From contig DXGW01000136.1 in NCBI GenBank assembly GCA_019113665.1, forward strand, positions 1-9,794: a stretch of DNA of 9,794 nt, in the 5' to 3' direction. Positions 1 through 6,107 of the stretch are shown piece by piece. Position numbers and translations under genes: made by a program. Positions within the stretch are counted from its first letter, which is position 1. Every line of letters begins with the position of its first letter. The stretch is from Candidatus Alistipes excrementipullorum (GTDB taxonomy: Bacteria > Bacteroidota > Bacteroidia > Bacteroidales > Rikenellaceae). Under the pieces are notes generated by a model. The model was not told the DNA's origin. It saw nothing but the letters and a program-made list of their open reading frames with translations, and made no database searches.

Positions 1-95
1 GGTGCTCGCTTGGGGTCGAATACCGCCGAGACCTCGATTTTTTTTGCATTTTTTTGAAGGTTGATGTAAAAAATGCGTTTTTTTGTGCTGAAGGT

Positions 96-125
96 TTTGT
101 AATTTGAAAATTTTATATACCTTTG
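96..125 (+). promoter_or_regulatory. Promoter of tRNA-Glu (Bacteroidetes -33/-7 type)
   Basis: The -7 box TACCTTTG (118-125) matches TAnnTTTG exactly. A TTTG at 96-99 can serve as the -33 box, with an 18-bp spacer that is slightly short of the usual 19-21. Transcription would start near 131, about 10 bases before the tRNA. The surrounding sequence (40-125) is very A/T-rich, which fits a strong stable-RNA promoter. The motif and spacing are seen in the sequence; activity is inferred. Confidence 0.7.
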
Positions 126-140
126 CACCACTGAAATGAT

Positions 141-212
141 GGTGGATTCATCTAAGGGCTAGGATACGTGCCTCTCACGCACGACATAGGGGTTCGAATC
201 CCCTATCCACTA
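141..212 (+). tRNA. tRNA-Glu, anticodon CUC
   Basis: A complete cloverleaf can be folded by hand. The acceptor strand GGTGGAT (141-147) pairs with ATCCACT (205-211), with one G-U at the end. The anticodon stem CGTGC/GCACG (167-171/179-183) encloses the loop CTCTCAC, giving anticodon CTC at 174-176, which reads GAG codons. The T arm is AGGGG-TTCGAAT-CCCCT (188-204). The layout aligns base for base with E. coli tRNA-Glu, including the short variable region, and differs at the wobble base (C for U). The discriminator is A212 and the following bases are CGA, so CCA is not encoded and must be added by nucleotidyltransferase. The gene stands alone between its own promoter and terminator. Confidence 0.97.
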
Positions 213-216
213 CGAC

Positions 217-256
217 AAGACATCGGTTCTCTTTTTGAGAACCGATGTCTTTTTTA
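217..256 (+). terminator. Intrinsic terminator of tRNA-Glu
   Basis: A perfect 15-bp stem (217-231 with 237-251) closes a TTTTT loop, and the descending arm runs into a T tract ending at 255. It starts five bases after the tRNA, so the primary transcript ends almost directly behind the tRNA. The opposite strand has A-runs rather than a T tract at the equivalent place, apart from the two As at the stem base. Confidence 0.93.
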
Positions 257-309
257 TCGGACATTGCTCCGCGGAACTGGCATACAGAACGTTTTGCCGT
301 TGCAGCGTA

Positions 310-347
310 AATAAAAGAGGGAACAGCATTGCGCTGCTCCCTCTTTT
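310..347 (-). terminator. Intrinsic terminator of plsX
   Basis: On the minus strand a 15-bp stem (333-347 with 313-327) has a 5-nt loop and one G-U pair. The same position is an A-C mismatch in a plus-strand transcript, so the hairpin favours minus-strand transcription. The 3' arm ends in TTTT and continues into A/T-rich sequence. It lies 20 bases beyond the plsX stop codon. Confidence 0.85.
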
Positions 348-366
348 GTCTGTAATCCAACCTCTG

Positions 367-1323
367 TCAGGCCTTGAATGCCTCCTGAAGCTTTTGTGTA
401 AGCTGTGCCTTGATGGCGCGCTCGGTTGACAATACCATGTTCTTGATGGCCAGCGGGGTGGACTTGCCGTGTCCGATGGTTACGGGTGCATTTACGCCCA
501 GAACAGGTGTGCCGCCGACGTTCTCGTAGTTCATGGCCGACCAGAAGCGGCTCTCGACGCCCGTGCGGACATTGATCTGGTAAAGTCCCTCTACCATCTT
601 CAGTATGGTGTTGCCGACGAATCCGTCGCATACTACCACGTCGGCGATCTTGCCGGTGAAGATGTACGATGCCTCGACGTTGCCTACGAAGTTGAACTTG
701 CCATTCTCGCCCTCGGCCTTCATCAGCTCGTATGTGGCCTTTGCCTGCGCGTTGCCTTTGGTCTCCTCCTCGCCTATGTTGAGCAGTGCGACTCTCGGAC
801 GCTCGATGCCCAGTACCGATTCGGCGTATATCGAGCCGATAAGTCCGTACTGGCAGAGAACCTCGGGCTTGCAGTCTACGTTGAGACCGACGTCAAGCAG
901 TACTATCGGCGTTCCGGCAACCGTAGGCACTACGGTCGATATTGTCGGGCGGATAACACCTTCGATCGGCTTTACGGCATACATCGATCCTACCATCATG
1001 GCTCCGGTGCTGCCGGCACTTGCGAATCCGTCGATCAGGCCCTTGGCCAGGTATCCGAATCCGACCGTTATGCTCGAATTGCTCTTCTGCTGGAAAGCCT
1101 TGGCGGGGTGGTCGCCCATTTCGATTACTTCGGTTGTGTGTACTATGTCGAGTTTGTCCGTATTGCAGTTCTCGTTTGCCAACAGTGTGCGTATCTTCTC
1201 CTCATCGCCGAAAAGGACGATGCGGCTGTCGCTTCCGAGTTCATTTGCCGCCATTGCAGCGCCCTTGACGGCTGCTTCGGGAGCGAAATCGCCTCCCATG
1301 GCATCTAAACCTATCTTCAACAT
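367..1323 (-). CDS. plsX: Phosphate acyltransferase PlsX
   Basis: PlsX makes acyl-phosphate from acyl-ACP and inorganic phosphate. This is the first committed step of the PlsX/PlsY/PlsC route to phosphatidic acid, and the enzyme is peripheral to the inner membrane. The 318-residue product has the family landmarks in order: the N-terminal DAMGGDFAP (7-15), the ASAGSTGA loop (101-108), LLDVG (142-146), LLNIGEE (180-186), the CDGFVGN motif (232-238) and GGTPVLGVNAP (270-280) followed by GHGKS (284-288). Length is normal for Bacteroidetes (B. subtilis PlsX is about 333). The ATG is the first codon of the conserved N terminus. It lies downstream of rpmF, the usual neighbour, but 278 bp away behind a terminator-like hairpin, so it probably has its own promoter. 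The usual next gene, fabH, is missing; a tRNA gene follows instead. Confidence 0.97.
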   Translation of the reverse strand: MLKIGLDAMGGDFAPEAAVKGAAMAANELGSDSRIVLFGDEEKIRTLLANENCNTDKLDIVHTTEVIEMGDHPAKAFQQKSNSSITVGFGYLAKGLIDGFASAGSTGAMMVGSMYAVKPIEGVIRPTISTVVPTVAGTPIVLLDVGLNVDCKPEVLCQYGLIGSIYAESVLGIERPRVALLNIGEEETKGNAQAKATYELMKAEGENGKFNFVGNVEASYIFTGKIADVVVCDGFVGNTILKMVEGLYQINVRTGVESRFWSAMNYENVGGTPVLGVNAPVTIGHGKSTPLAIKNMVLSTERAIKAQLTQKLQEAFKA

Positions 1324-1350
1324 ATGTGTCTCTCGTTAATATTTGCGGTG

Positions 1351-1358
1351 TAAATGTA
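1351..1358 (-). promoter_or_regulatory. Possible plsX promoter (-7 box)
   Basis: On the minus strand TACATTTA matches TAnnTTTG except for the last base, and lies about 28 bases before the plsX start codon in an A/T-rich stretch. No TTTG is visible at the expected -33 distance, so this is a weak call. Its appeal is that plsX sits behind a terminator-like hairpin and needs a transcription start of its own. Confidence 0.35.
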
Positions 1359-1484
1359 CGATTTTTTTCGTTAACTACGTATATGTCCGGGTAACTTCTT
1401 GACGGTAAGTAGTGAAATAGGAACATCGGCATGGCTAATCGGACATTGCCTGTGTCGCCGTGTGCGCTTTGCGTTTGCCGATGC

Positions 1485-1523
1485 AAAAAAGGCGCCGTCC
1501 CGCTGTGGGGGCAGCACCTTTTT
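1485..1523 (-). terminator. Terminator-like hairpin between rpmF and plsX
   Basis: On the minus strand the arm AAAAAGGTGCTGCCCC (1508-1523) pairs with the complementary arm (1485-1500) through a long stem with two G-U pairs and one mismatch. The descending arm ends in TTTTTT. It lies about 80 bases after the rpmF stop codon. It could end the DUF177-rpmF transcript or attenuate read-through into plsX. The A-rich base makes it partly symmetrical, but there is no plus-strand gene here for it to serve. Confidence 0.7.
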
Positions 1524-1601
1524 GGCTGTCGTTGCCGTTCGGCGGCTCTCGGACGGTCGTTGCCGATGTCGTGAGCCGATTGCGTCGGGCAGTCTTGAAA
1601 A

Positions 1602-1787
1602 CTATTCGGCAGCTTTCTTCTCGATAGCCAATTTACCGCGATAGAAACCGCACTCGGGGCATACACGGTGATAGAGTACCGATGCGCCGCAGTTCGAGCA
1701 TACTACTACGGTCGGAACCTCGGCCTTGTAGTGAGTTCTTCTCTTATCCCTTCTCGTAGAGGAGACTTTGTGTTTAGGATGTGCCAT
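1602..1787 (-). CDS. rpmF: 50S ribosomal protein L32
   Basis: L32 is a small protein of the large ribosomal subunit. The 61-residue product begins MAHPKHKVSSTRRDKRR, the usual basic N-terminal tail (the initiator Met is normally removed). It then carries a four-cysteine zinc ribbon, CxxC at 30/33 and CxxC at 43/46, so this is the zinc-binding form of L32 rather than the cysteine-free paralogue. Full length and start are clear. It sits 45 bases downstream of the DUF177 gene on the same strand with no terminator between, the classic yceD-rpmF pair, and is probably expressed from the promoter upstream of that gene. A hairpin about 80 bases after its stop codon probably ends the transcript. Confidence 0.97.
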   Translation of the reverse strand: MAHPKHKVSSTRRDKRRTHYKAEVPTVVVCSNCGASVLYHRVCPECGFYRGKLAIEKKAAE

Positions 1788-1832
1788 GTTGCAATAACTT
1801 TATGAAATTTATATTCTTTTCCTTTTCCGGTT

Positions 1833-2309
1833 TTATTCTTCGTCTTCCTGTTCCTGCGACTCGTCGGCCACCGTAAAGCGTGCCAGCATGTCGGGGTTGC
1901 ACTCGCCGTCGGGGTGAACGCGCCGGTAGGGCATTGCCAGGACTATACTCTCGTATATGTACTGCGCAAGTTCCACCTCGCCGTCGGCCGGGGAGATCCA
2001 CATCACCTCACCGTCGTAGTCGCGTATCTCGTCCGAGAACTTGACCATCAGAGTCCCTTCGTATTCGATCGGAACCTTGCAGTCTTCCAGGCAGCGGTCG
2101 CACTCCGTAATCACGTATCCGCTTATCGCCACGCCGATCTCGAGCATCGATTCCGACTTCTCGAGCGACACGTGTACGTCGCATTCGCCTCCCTTGATTT
2201 CGGTGTTCTCCTCGGCGGCGAAGAGTTCGCCGTCGACCTTGAAATCGAATTCATGCAGGCCGTTTTTAAGGCCCTTGTAGGCTATCGAGTATTTTTTTGC
2301 GATATTCAT
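1833..2309 (-). CDS. YceD/DUF177 family protein
   Basis: A 158-residue acidic protein of the DUF177 (YceD) family. Family members are linked to accumulation of 23S rRNA and are almost always encoded next to rpmF, as here; the biochemical role is not settled. The diagnostic CDRCLE motif is at 70-75 (Cys70 and Cys73), followed by a stretch ending in acidic residues (SDEIRDYDGE) as in the family, and the C terminus is a run of Glu/Asp/Gln. The frame is open three codons further upstream to a TTG at 2316-2318, but the ATG at 2307-2309 is preferred. The predicted transcription start is near 2321, leaving only about 3 bases before the TTG and about 12 before the ATG. First gene of the block that includes rpmF. 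Confidence 0.9.
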   Translation of the reverse strand: MNIAKKYSIAYKGLKNGLHEFDFKVDGELFAAEENTEIKGGECDVHVSLEKSESMLEIGVAISGYVITECDRCLEDCKVPIEYEGTLMVKFSDEIRDYDGEVMWISPADGEVELAQYIYESIVLAMPYRRVHPDGECNPDMLARFTVADESQEQEDEE

Positions 2310-2326
2310 TCTACGCAATTAGTCCG

Positions 2327-2358
2327 CAAATGTACTATAAATTCATAAATTGTGCAAA
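2327..2358 (-). promoter_or_regulatory. Promoter of the DUF177-rpmF operon
   Basis: On the minus strand a perfect -7 box TACATTTG (2334-2327) is preceded by a perfect -33 TTTG (2358-2355) with exactly 20 bp between them. This is the clearest Bacteroidetes-type promoter in the window. The start of transcription would be near 2321, giving a very short leader of about 12 bases before the ATG at 2309. Confidence 0.85.
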
Positions 2359-2375
2359 GTTTTCCTTCAATTTAG

Positions 2376-2383
2376 TATTTTTG
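2376..2383 (+). promoter_or_regulatory. Probable promoter (-7 box) of the 134-residue protein gene
   Basis: TATTTTTG matches TAnnTTTG exactly and ends 19 bases before the ATG at 2403, so the leader would be about 14 bases. No TTTG lies at the expected distance; the nearest is ATTG at 2349-2352 with a 23-bp spacer. It is back to back with the DUF177 promoter, and the -33 areas of the two overlap. Confidence 0.55.
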
Positions 2384-2402
2384 TGACAGCAAATATCGGA
2401 GT

Positions 2403-2807
2403 ATGGAGATTGTCGGAGGTTTCAAAATAGAGATTTCGAGTTCGTTCGAATATTTCTGGCGTTACAACGTGGCCGTAACATGCGGCTGTTTCGACGCACA
2501 GGGCGAGCGTGTCGGTTTCGCCTCGGCCGACGACCACATTGCCGATGTCGGTGCGGACATGAAGAATCCGCCGCAGGGGTATGTGTCGCCGCGGACCGTC
2601 ACCATATCTACGGTGCCGTGCGACCATCTTCTGATGTACATATACGTCATACCGCATACTCTGCCCGAGGGGCGTGGCGTGGCCGAATACAAGCCCTTTG
2701 ACCTGAAGGTGCGCATTACGCGGGGCGGGAAGGGCGTCGTGAACAAGGTCTATTCGGTCAACAGCTGGTCGGGCGCCTCGATCGAACTCTCCGCAGGAGG
2801 GGAGTAG
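2403..2807 (+). CDS. Hypothetical protein, 134 residues, probably beta-rich
   Basis: I do not recognise this family. Reasons to accept it as a gene are an ATG placed just behind a -7 box, an open frame with the G+C-rich third positions of its neighbours, no competing gene on the other strand, and a terminator-like hairpin after its stop. The product has no signal peptide and no membrane segment, so it is probably cytoplasmic. Alternating polar and hydrophobic stretches (6-12, 21-27, 64-70, 76-83, 99-106, 113-119) suggest a beta-sandwich. Notable points are Cys27, Cys29 and Cys73, a central PCDHLLMYIYVIPHTLPEG (72-90), and a C-terminal NSWSGASIEL (120-129). It is flanked by the DUF177 operon (divergent) and gap (convergent), which gives no functional clue. 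A small Bacteroidales-specific family is likely but not shown. Confidence 0.8.
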   Translation: MEIVGGFKIEISSSFEYFWRYNVAVTCGCFDAQGERVGFASADDHIADVGADMKNPPQGYVSPRTVTISTVPCDHLLMYIYVIPHTLPEGRGVAEYKPFDLKVRITRGGKGVVNKVYSVNSWSGASIELSAGGE

Positions 2808-2864
2808 GTCACGGCGCAACGGCGTCGCAGCCCCGTTCCAAACATTATCATACAGGTGTTGCCT

Positions 2865-2899
2865 GTCGTCGGAATCTTTTTCCGGCGGCTGACTTTTTT
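2865..2899 (+). terminator. Possible terminator of the 134-residue protein gene
   Basis: GTCGTCGGAA (2865-2874) pairs with TTCCGGCGGC (2880-2889) in a 10-bp stem with two G-U pairs and a 5-nt loop. A six-T run at 2894-2899 follows after four intervening bases. That offset makes it a less than ideal terminator. It lies 57 bases after the stop codon and faces the gap terminator. Confidence 0.5.
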
Positions 2900-2921
2900 G
2901 TGAGCTCTTTGCCGGACGCAC

Positions 2922-2958
2922 AAAAAAATCGGGACTTCCCTTTGAGGAAATCCCGATT
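2922..2958 (-). terminator. Intrinsic terminator of gap
   Basis: On the minus strand AATCGGGATTTCC (2958-2946) pairs with GGAAGTCCCGATT (2939-2927) in a 13-bp stem with one T-G pair and a 6-nt loop. It runs straight into a T tract (2928-2922). It lies 20 bases beyond the gap stop codon. The plus strand lacks a T run at the matching place. Confidence 0.92.
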
Positions 2959-2978
2959 GGATTCAATGGCCTGTACTC

Positions 2979-3995
2979 TTATTTGTTGTTGTAGGCAGCC
3001 ATCTTCTCGATGAGCATGATTACCTTGTTCGAGTAACCCCACTCGTTGTCGTACCACGAAACAACCTTAACGAAGGTGTCGGTCAAAGCGATACCGGCAG
3101 CCTTGTCGAAGATCGAAGTGCGTGCGTCGCCGAGGAAGTCCGACGAAACGACAGCCTCTTCGGTGTAACCGAGAATGCCCTTGAGTTCGCCTTCCGAAGC
3201 CTCTTTCATGGCAGCGCAGATCTCGTCGTACTTCGCGGGTTTTGCGAGGTTTACGGTGAGGTCGACAACCGAAACGTCGAGGGTAGGAACACGCATCGAC
3301 ATACCGGTCAGTTTGCCGTTGAGCTCGGGGATAACCTTACCTACAGCCTTGGCAGCGCCGGTCGACGAAGGAATGATGTTGCCGCTTGCAGCACGGCCGC
3401 CACGCCAGTCTTTCATCGAAGGACCGTCAACGGTCTTCTGGGTTGCGGTGGTCGAGTGAACGGTGGTCATAAGACCGTCGGTGATACCGAACTTGTCGTT
3501 CAGAACCTTGGCGATGGGAGCCAAGCAGTTGGTGGTGCAAGATGCGTTCGAAACGATCTTCTGGCCTGCATAGGTGTCGGTGTTTACGCCGCATACGAAC
3601 ATCGGGGTGTCGTCCTTCGAAGGAGCCGACATAACCACGTACTTGGCACCGGCTGCGATGTGAGCCTCAGCCTTCTCCTTGGTCAGGAACAGACCGGTCG
3701 ACTCTACGATGTACTCGGCGCCTACCTCGTTCCACTTCAGGTTTGCGGGGTCTTTCTCGGCGGTTACGCGGATAGCCTTGCCGTTAACGATGAGCTGGCT
3801 CTTCTCGAGGTCGTAATCTACCGTGCCGTCGAACTTGCCGTGCATCGTGTCGTACTTGAGCATGTAAGCCATGTAGTCTACGGGTACGAGGTCGTTGATA
3901 CCTACAACCTCGATTGCTGCGTTCTTGCAAGCAGCGCGGAATACCAAACGTCCGATACGACCGAAACCGTTGATACCGATTTTAATAGTTGCCAT
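2979..3995 (-). CDS. gap: Glyceraldehyde-3-phosphate dehydrogenase (phosphorylating)
   Basis: Converts glyceraldehyde-3-phosphate, NAD+ and phosphate to 1,3-bisphosphoglycerate in glycolysis; a soluble tetramer in the family. The 338-residue product is full length. The Rossmann motif INGFGRIGR is at 8-16, and the catalytic SNASCTTNCLAP at 149-160 gives Cys153 as nucleophile. His180 (TVHS) is the base. The conserved WYDNEWGYS is at 314-322. The NDL sequence at 34-36 after beta-strand 2 fits NAD rather than NADP use. The segment TQKTVDGPSMKDWRGGR (185-201) resembles the E. coli GapA/eukaryotic type rather than the Bacillus GapA type. The gene has its own promoter and terminator and appears monocistronic, although no clear terminator separates it from mlaF upstream, so some read-through is possible. 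The initiator ATG directly precedes the conserved N terminus. Confidence 0.98.
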   Translation of the reverse strand: MATIKIGINGFGRIGRLVFRAACKNAAIEVVGINDLVPVDYMAYMLKYDTMHGKFDGTVDYDLEKSQLIVNGKAIRVTAEKDPANLKWNEVGAEYIVESTGLFLTKEKAEAHIAAGAKYVVMSAPSKDDTPMFVCGVNTDTYAGQKIVSNASCTTNCLAPIAKVLNDKFGITDGLMTTVHSTTATQKTVDGPSMKDWRGGRAASGNIIPSSTGAAKAVGKVIPELNGKLTGMSMRVPTLDVSVVDLTVNLAKPAKYDEICAAMKEASEGELKGILGYTEEAVVSSDFLGDARTSIFDKAAGIALTDTFVKVVSWYDNEWGYSNKVIMLIEKMAAYNNK

Positions 3996-4046
3996 AGTGA
4001 TTTGATTTATTTGTTAGTAAAAACTTCCGTTATCTTTTTCACAGCG

Positions 4047-4078
4047 CAAAAGTACATACTTTATATATTTTACGCAAG
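4047..4078 (-). promoter_or_regulatory. Promoter of gap
   Basis: On the minus strand a perfect -7 box TACTTTTG (4054-4047) is preceded by CTTG (4078-4075), three of four bases of the -33 consensus, with a 20-bp A/T-rich spacer. Transcription would start near 4041, giving a leader of about 46 bases rich in A and T. It lies within 70 bases of the end of mlaF. Confidence 0.8.
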
Positions 4079-4116
4079 TAAAAATTTAAAATTCTTAATA
4101 TGCCGTCGCCGCAGCC

Positions 4117-4899
4117 TTACGGATTGTAACCGTGGGCTGCGTCGGAGTCGCTCTGCCGCTTCGCCCGTTTGGCCATGGCCGACGCGAAGACGAAGTTGTT
4201 GAGTTCGCGGTTTTCGGCCAGCAGTATCTCCTCCTTGGTGCCTTCCCACCACTTGTGGCCCTCGTGTATGTAGACGATCTTCTCGCCTATCTCCATTACG
4301 GAGTTCATGTCGTGGGTGTTGATTATGGTGGTCATGTTGTACTCCTTGGTGATGTCGTGTATGAGGTTGTCGATGACCACCGACGTCTGCGGGTCGAGGC
4401 CCGAGTTGGGTTCGTCGCAGAATAGATACTTTGGGTTCATCACGATGGCGCGGGCTATGGCCACACGCTTGATCATGCCGCCGCTCAGTTCCGAAGGGTA
4501 GAGGTCGTCGGCGCCCTCGAGCCGTACGCGCTGCAGGCAGAAATCGACCCTTTCGCGCTTTTCGGCCTCGCTCTTGTCGGTGAAGAGGTCGAGCGGAAGT
4601 TTGACGTTCTCGACAACGGTCGAGGAGTCGAGCAGCGCCCCTCCCTGAAATATCATTCCTATGTCCTTGCGAATCTCCTTGCGCTCGGTGAAACCGAGGG
4701 AGGTGTAGCATATGTCGTCGTAGTATATCTCACCCGAGTCCGGTGCATGCAGGCCGACCATTGTCTTCAGCAGTACGGTCTTGCCCGATCCGCTGCGGCC
4801 GATGACCAGGTTGGTCTTGCCCGTTTCGAACTCGACCGAGATGTCGTCGAGGACCGTGCGCCCTTCGAACGACTTGAATATGTGCTCGCACCGTATCAT
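4117..4899 (-). CDS. mlaF: MlaF-type ABC transporter ATP-binding protein
   Basis: The ATPase of an MCE/Mla-type lipid transporter, which moves phospholipid between the inner membrane and the periplasmic MCE protein. The 260-residue protein has all the ABC motifs: Walker A GRSGSGKT (34-41), Q-loop Gln85 in IFQGGALLDS, signature LSGGM (138-142), Walker B YLFCDEP (158-164, Glu163) and the switch His196 in INTHD. The ALLDSSTVVENVKLPL stretch (88-103) is typical of the MlaF subgroup. Its start overlaps the mlaE stop by four bases (ATGA), so the two are translationally coupled. A basic, Gly/Pro-ending tail follows the nucleotide-binding domain. The MCE-domain gene (mlaD) that usually follows is absent; the next gene downstream is gap. 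The partner is inferred from the permease next to it. Confidence 0.9.
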   Translation of the reverse strand: MIRCEHIFKSFEGRTVLDDISVEFETGKTNLVIGRSGSGKTVLLKTMVGLHAPDSGEIYYDDICYTSLGFTERKEIRKDIGMIFQGGALLDSSTVVENVKLPLDLFTDKSEAEKRERVDFCLQRVRLEGADDLYPSELSGGMIKRVAIARAIVMNPKYLFCDEPNSGLDPQTSVVIDNLIHDITKEYNMTTIINTHDMNSVMEIGEKIVYIHEGHKWWEGTKEEILLAENRELNNFVFASAMAKRAKRQSDSDAAHGYNP

Positions 4900-5639
4900 G
4901 TCAGCAGCAGTTGTGTCAGTATGAGGTTGAATATCATGATGACTATCGAGCTTACGACTACGGCGCGCGTCGAGGCGCGTCCCACTTCGAGCGAGTTGCC
5001 CTTGGCGTAGTATCCGTAGAATGCCGATATCGAGGTGATGATGTATGCGAATACGGCGATCTTTATGAGCGAGTAGACCACCGAGTAGACCTTGAAGTCG
5101 AAGAGCAGACCCTCGACGTAGTCGTCAGGGATCATTATGCCTGTGGCGAGGGCTATGGCGTAACCGCCGATCGAACCGATCATGATGCTGAGCAGCGTCA
5201 GGAACGGGAAGAAGAGCACCGTAGCCACGATTTTTGGCAGTATGAGGTACGATGCCGAGTTGACGCCCATGATCTCGAGGGCGTCGATCTGTTCGGTGAT
5301 GCGCATCGTGCCGATTTCCGAGGCGATGTTCGAGCCGACCTTGCCGGCGAGGATCAGCGCGACGACAGTCGACGAGAACTCGAGGGTCATCGTCTCGCGT
5401 GTGGCGTAGCCGATCAGGTATTTGGGAATGAACGGCGATTCGAGGCTTATGGACATCTGCAGCGTGATGGCCGCGCCGATGAATACCGATATGATGGCCG
5501 TAAGGCCTATCGAGTTCATACCCAGCGCCTCCATCTCGTAGATCACGCGGCTGCGGTAGATCGAGATCTTTTCGGGACGCGAAAAGACCTTGCCCATCAG
5601 CATGAAATAGCGGCCTATCTGTTCAAAAATCTTCAGCAC
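4896..5639 (-). CDS. mlaE: MlaE-family ABC transporter permease
   Basis: Inner-membrane permease of an MCE/Mla-type phospholipid transporter. The 247-residue protein has an amphipathic N terminus followed by about five hydrophobic segments (near 44-63, 88-106, 130-170, 184-206 and 224-246). Between them lies the family hallmark EIGTMRITEQIDAL at 108-121, with the GKVGSN turn just before it. The start chosen is GTG (5637-5639), 12 bases after the stop of the upstream gene. The next Met (codon 13) would remove part of the conserved N-terminal segment ending in LMGKVFSRPEK, so the GTG fits family length better. It overlaps mlaF by four bases and is the second gene of the 5652-6035 / mlaE / mlaF operon. 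Confidence 0.92.
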   Translation of the reverse strand: MLKIFEQIGRYFMLMGKVFSRPEKISIYRSRVIYEMEALGMNSIGLTAIISVFIGAAITLQMSISLESPFIPKYLIGYATRETMTLEFSSTVVALILAGKVGSNIASEIGTMRITEQIDALEIMGVNSASYLILPKIVATVLFFPFLTLLSIMIGSIGGYAIALATGIMIPDDYVEGLLFDFKVYSVVYSLIKIAVFAYIITSISAFYGYYAKGNSLEVGRASTRAVVVSSIVIMIFNLILTQLLLT

Positions 5640-5651
5640 GGCTGTCTGGTG

Positions 5652-6035
5652 TTATTTTTCGGGTTCGGGGTTCTTCTCCTCCTTGAAGTCGACATATTCG
5701 CCCACGTCGTCGCTGACCCTCTTTTCGGGCATGGCGGTGGTGGCATGTACCCTTACCTCGCCCTCTTCGGCGCTGCTGTTGCGGCGGTCGTAGCGGGTAT
5801 ATTCGCTTTCATGTTGGCGGAACTGCTCCTCCATCTGACGCTGCATGCGGCGCAGGCGCCATGCGAAGATCAGTGCCGATATTATCGAGACAAGCACCAT
5901 GCCGAGGATCACGTAGAGCATGAACCCGAAGAGCGAGGGCGCCACTACCGCGATGAGCAGCAATATGACGCATGTCAGCGGGTTGCGCCTTACGAAGCCT
6001 ACGATGCCGTCGATGAATGCCGATATAAAATTCAT
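5652..6035 (-). CDS. Small membrane protein, DUF4834-like
   Basis: A 127-residue protein with two adjoining hydrophobic segments (about 20-34 and 36-59), forming a membrane hairpin. A highly charged stretch with heptad-like spacing follows (60-75, RLRRMQRQMEEQFRQ), then a polar tail. The tail ends in DDVGEYVDFKEEK, which resembles the C-terminal signature I associate with the Bacteroidetes family DUF4834; that assignment is from memory and moderate. No function is established. The frame stays open upstream to a TTG at 6122, but that lies before the predicted transcription start (about 6062), so the ATG at 6033-6035 is taken. It is the first gene of the operon with mlaE and mlaF, 12 bases before mlaE, so a role at the envelope or in assembling the lipid transporter is a reasonable guess. 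Confidence 0.8.
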   Translation of the reverse strand: MNFISAFIDGIVGFVRRNPLTCVILLLIAVVAPSLFGFMLYVILGMVLVSIISALIFAWRLRRMQRQMEEQFRQHESEYTRYDRRNSSAEEGEVRVHATTAMPEKRVSDDVGEYVDFKEEKNPEPEK

Positions 6036-6067
6036 AACTCGAGAATCTTTTCTGTGCAAAATCTTTG

Positions 6068-6075
6068 CAAAGATA
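6068..6075 (-). promoter_or_regulatory. Promoter (-7 box) of the DUF4834-mlaE-mlaF operon
   Basis: On the minus strand TATCTTTG matches TAnnTTTG exactly; transcription would start near 6062, about 27 bases before the ATG. No TTTG is present at the -33 distance (around 6096-6099). All but one base of the -7 box lies inside the 14-bp palindrome ATCTTTGCAAAGAT (6061-6074). Confidence 0.65.
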
Positions 6076-6107
6076 ACGAAAAAGTGGGAGGTTTCAGTAT
6101 AAATTAC

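Noticed and set aside
469..1339. Long plus-strand open frames (279 and 244 codons) antisense to plsX
   Set aside because: They overlap plsX entirely, show no family motif, and have no -7 box in front.
256..1449. Exact 12-base repeat ATCGGACATTGC at 256-267 and 1438-1449, flanking plsX
   Set aside because: About three 12-base matches are expected by chance in a window of this size. The match does not extend on either side and shows no target-site or element structure.
1241..1666. A 141-codon minus-strand frame bridging rpmF, the spacer and plsX
   Set aside because: It overlaps both real genes in another frame, runs through the terminator-like hairpin, and has no recognisable content.
2881..2916. 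Inverted repeat TCCGGC/GCCGGA spanning the T run before gap's terminator
   Set aside because: The stem is only 6 bp with a 24-nt loop and a poorly matched interior. The shorter 2865-2889 hairpin uses the same bases and explains the region better.
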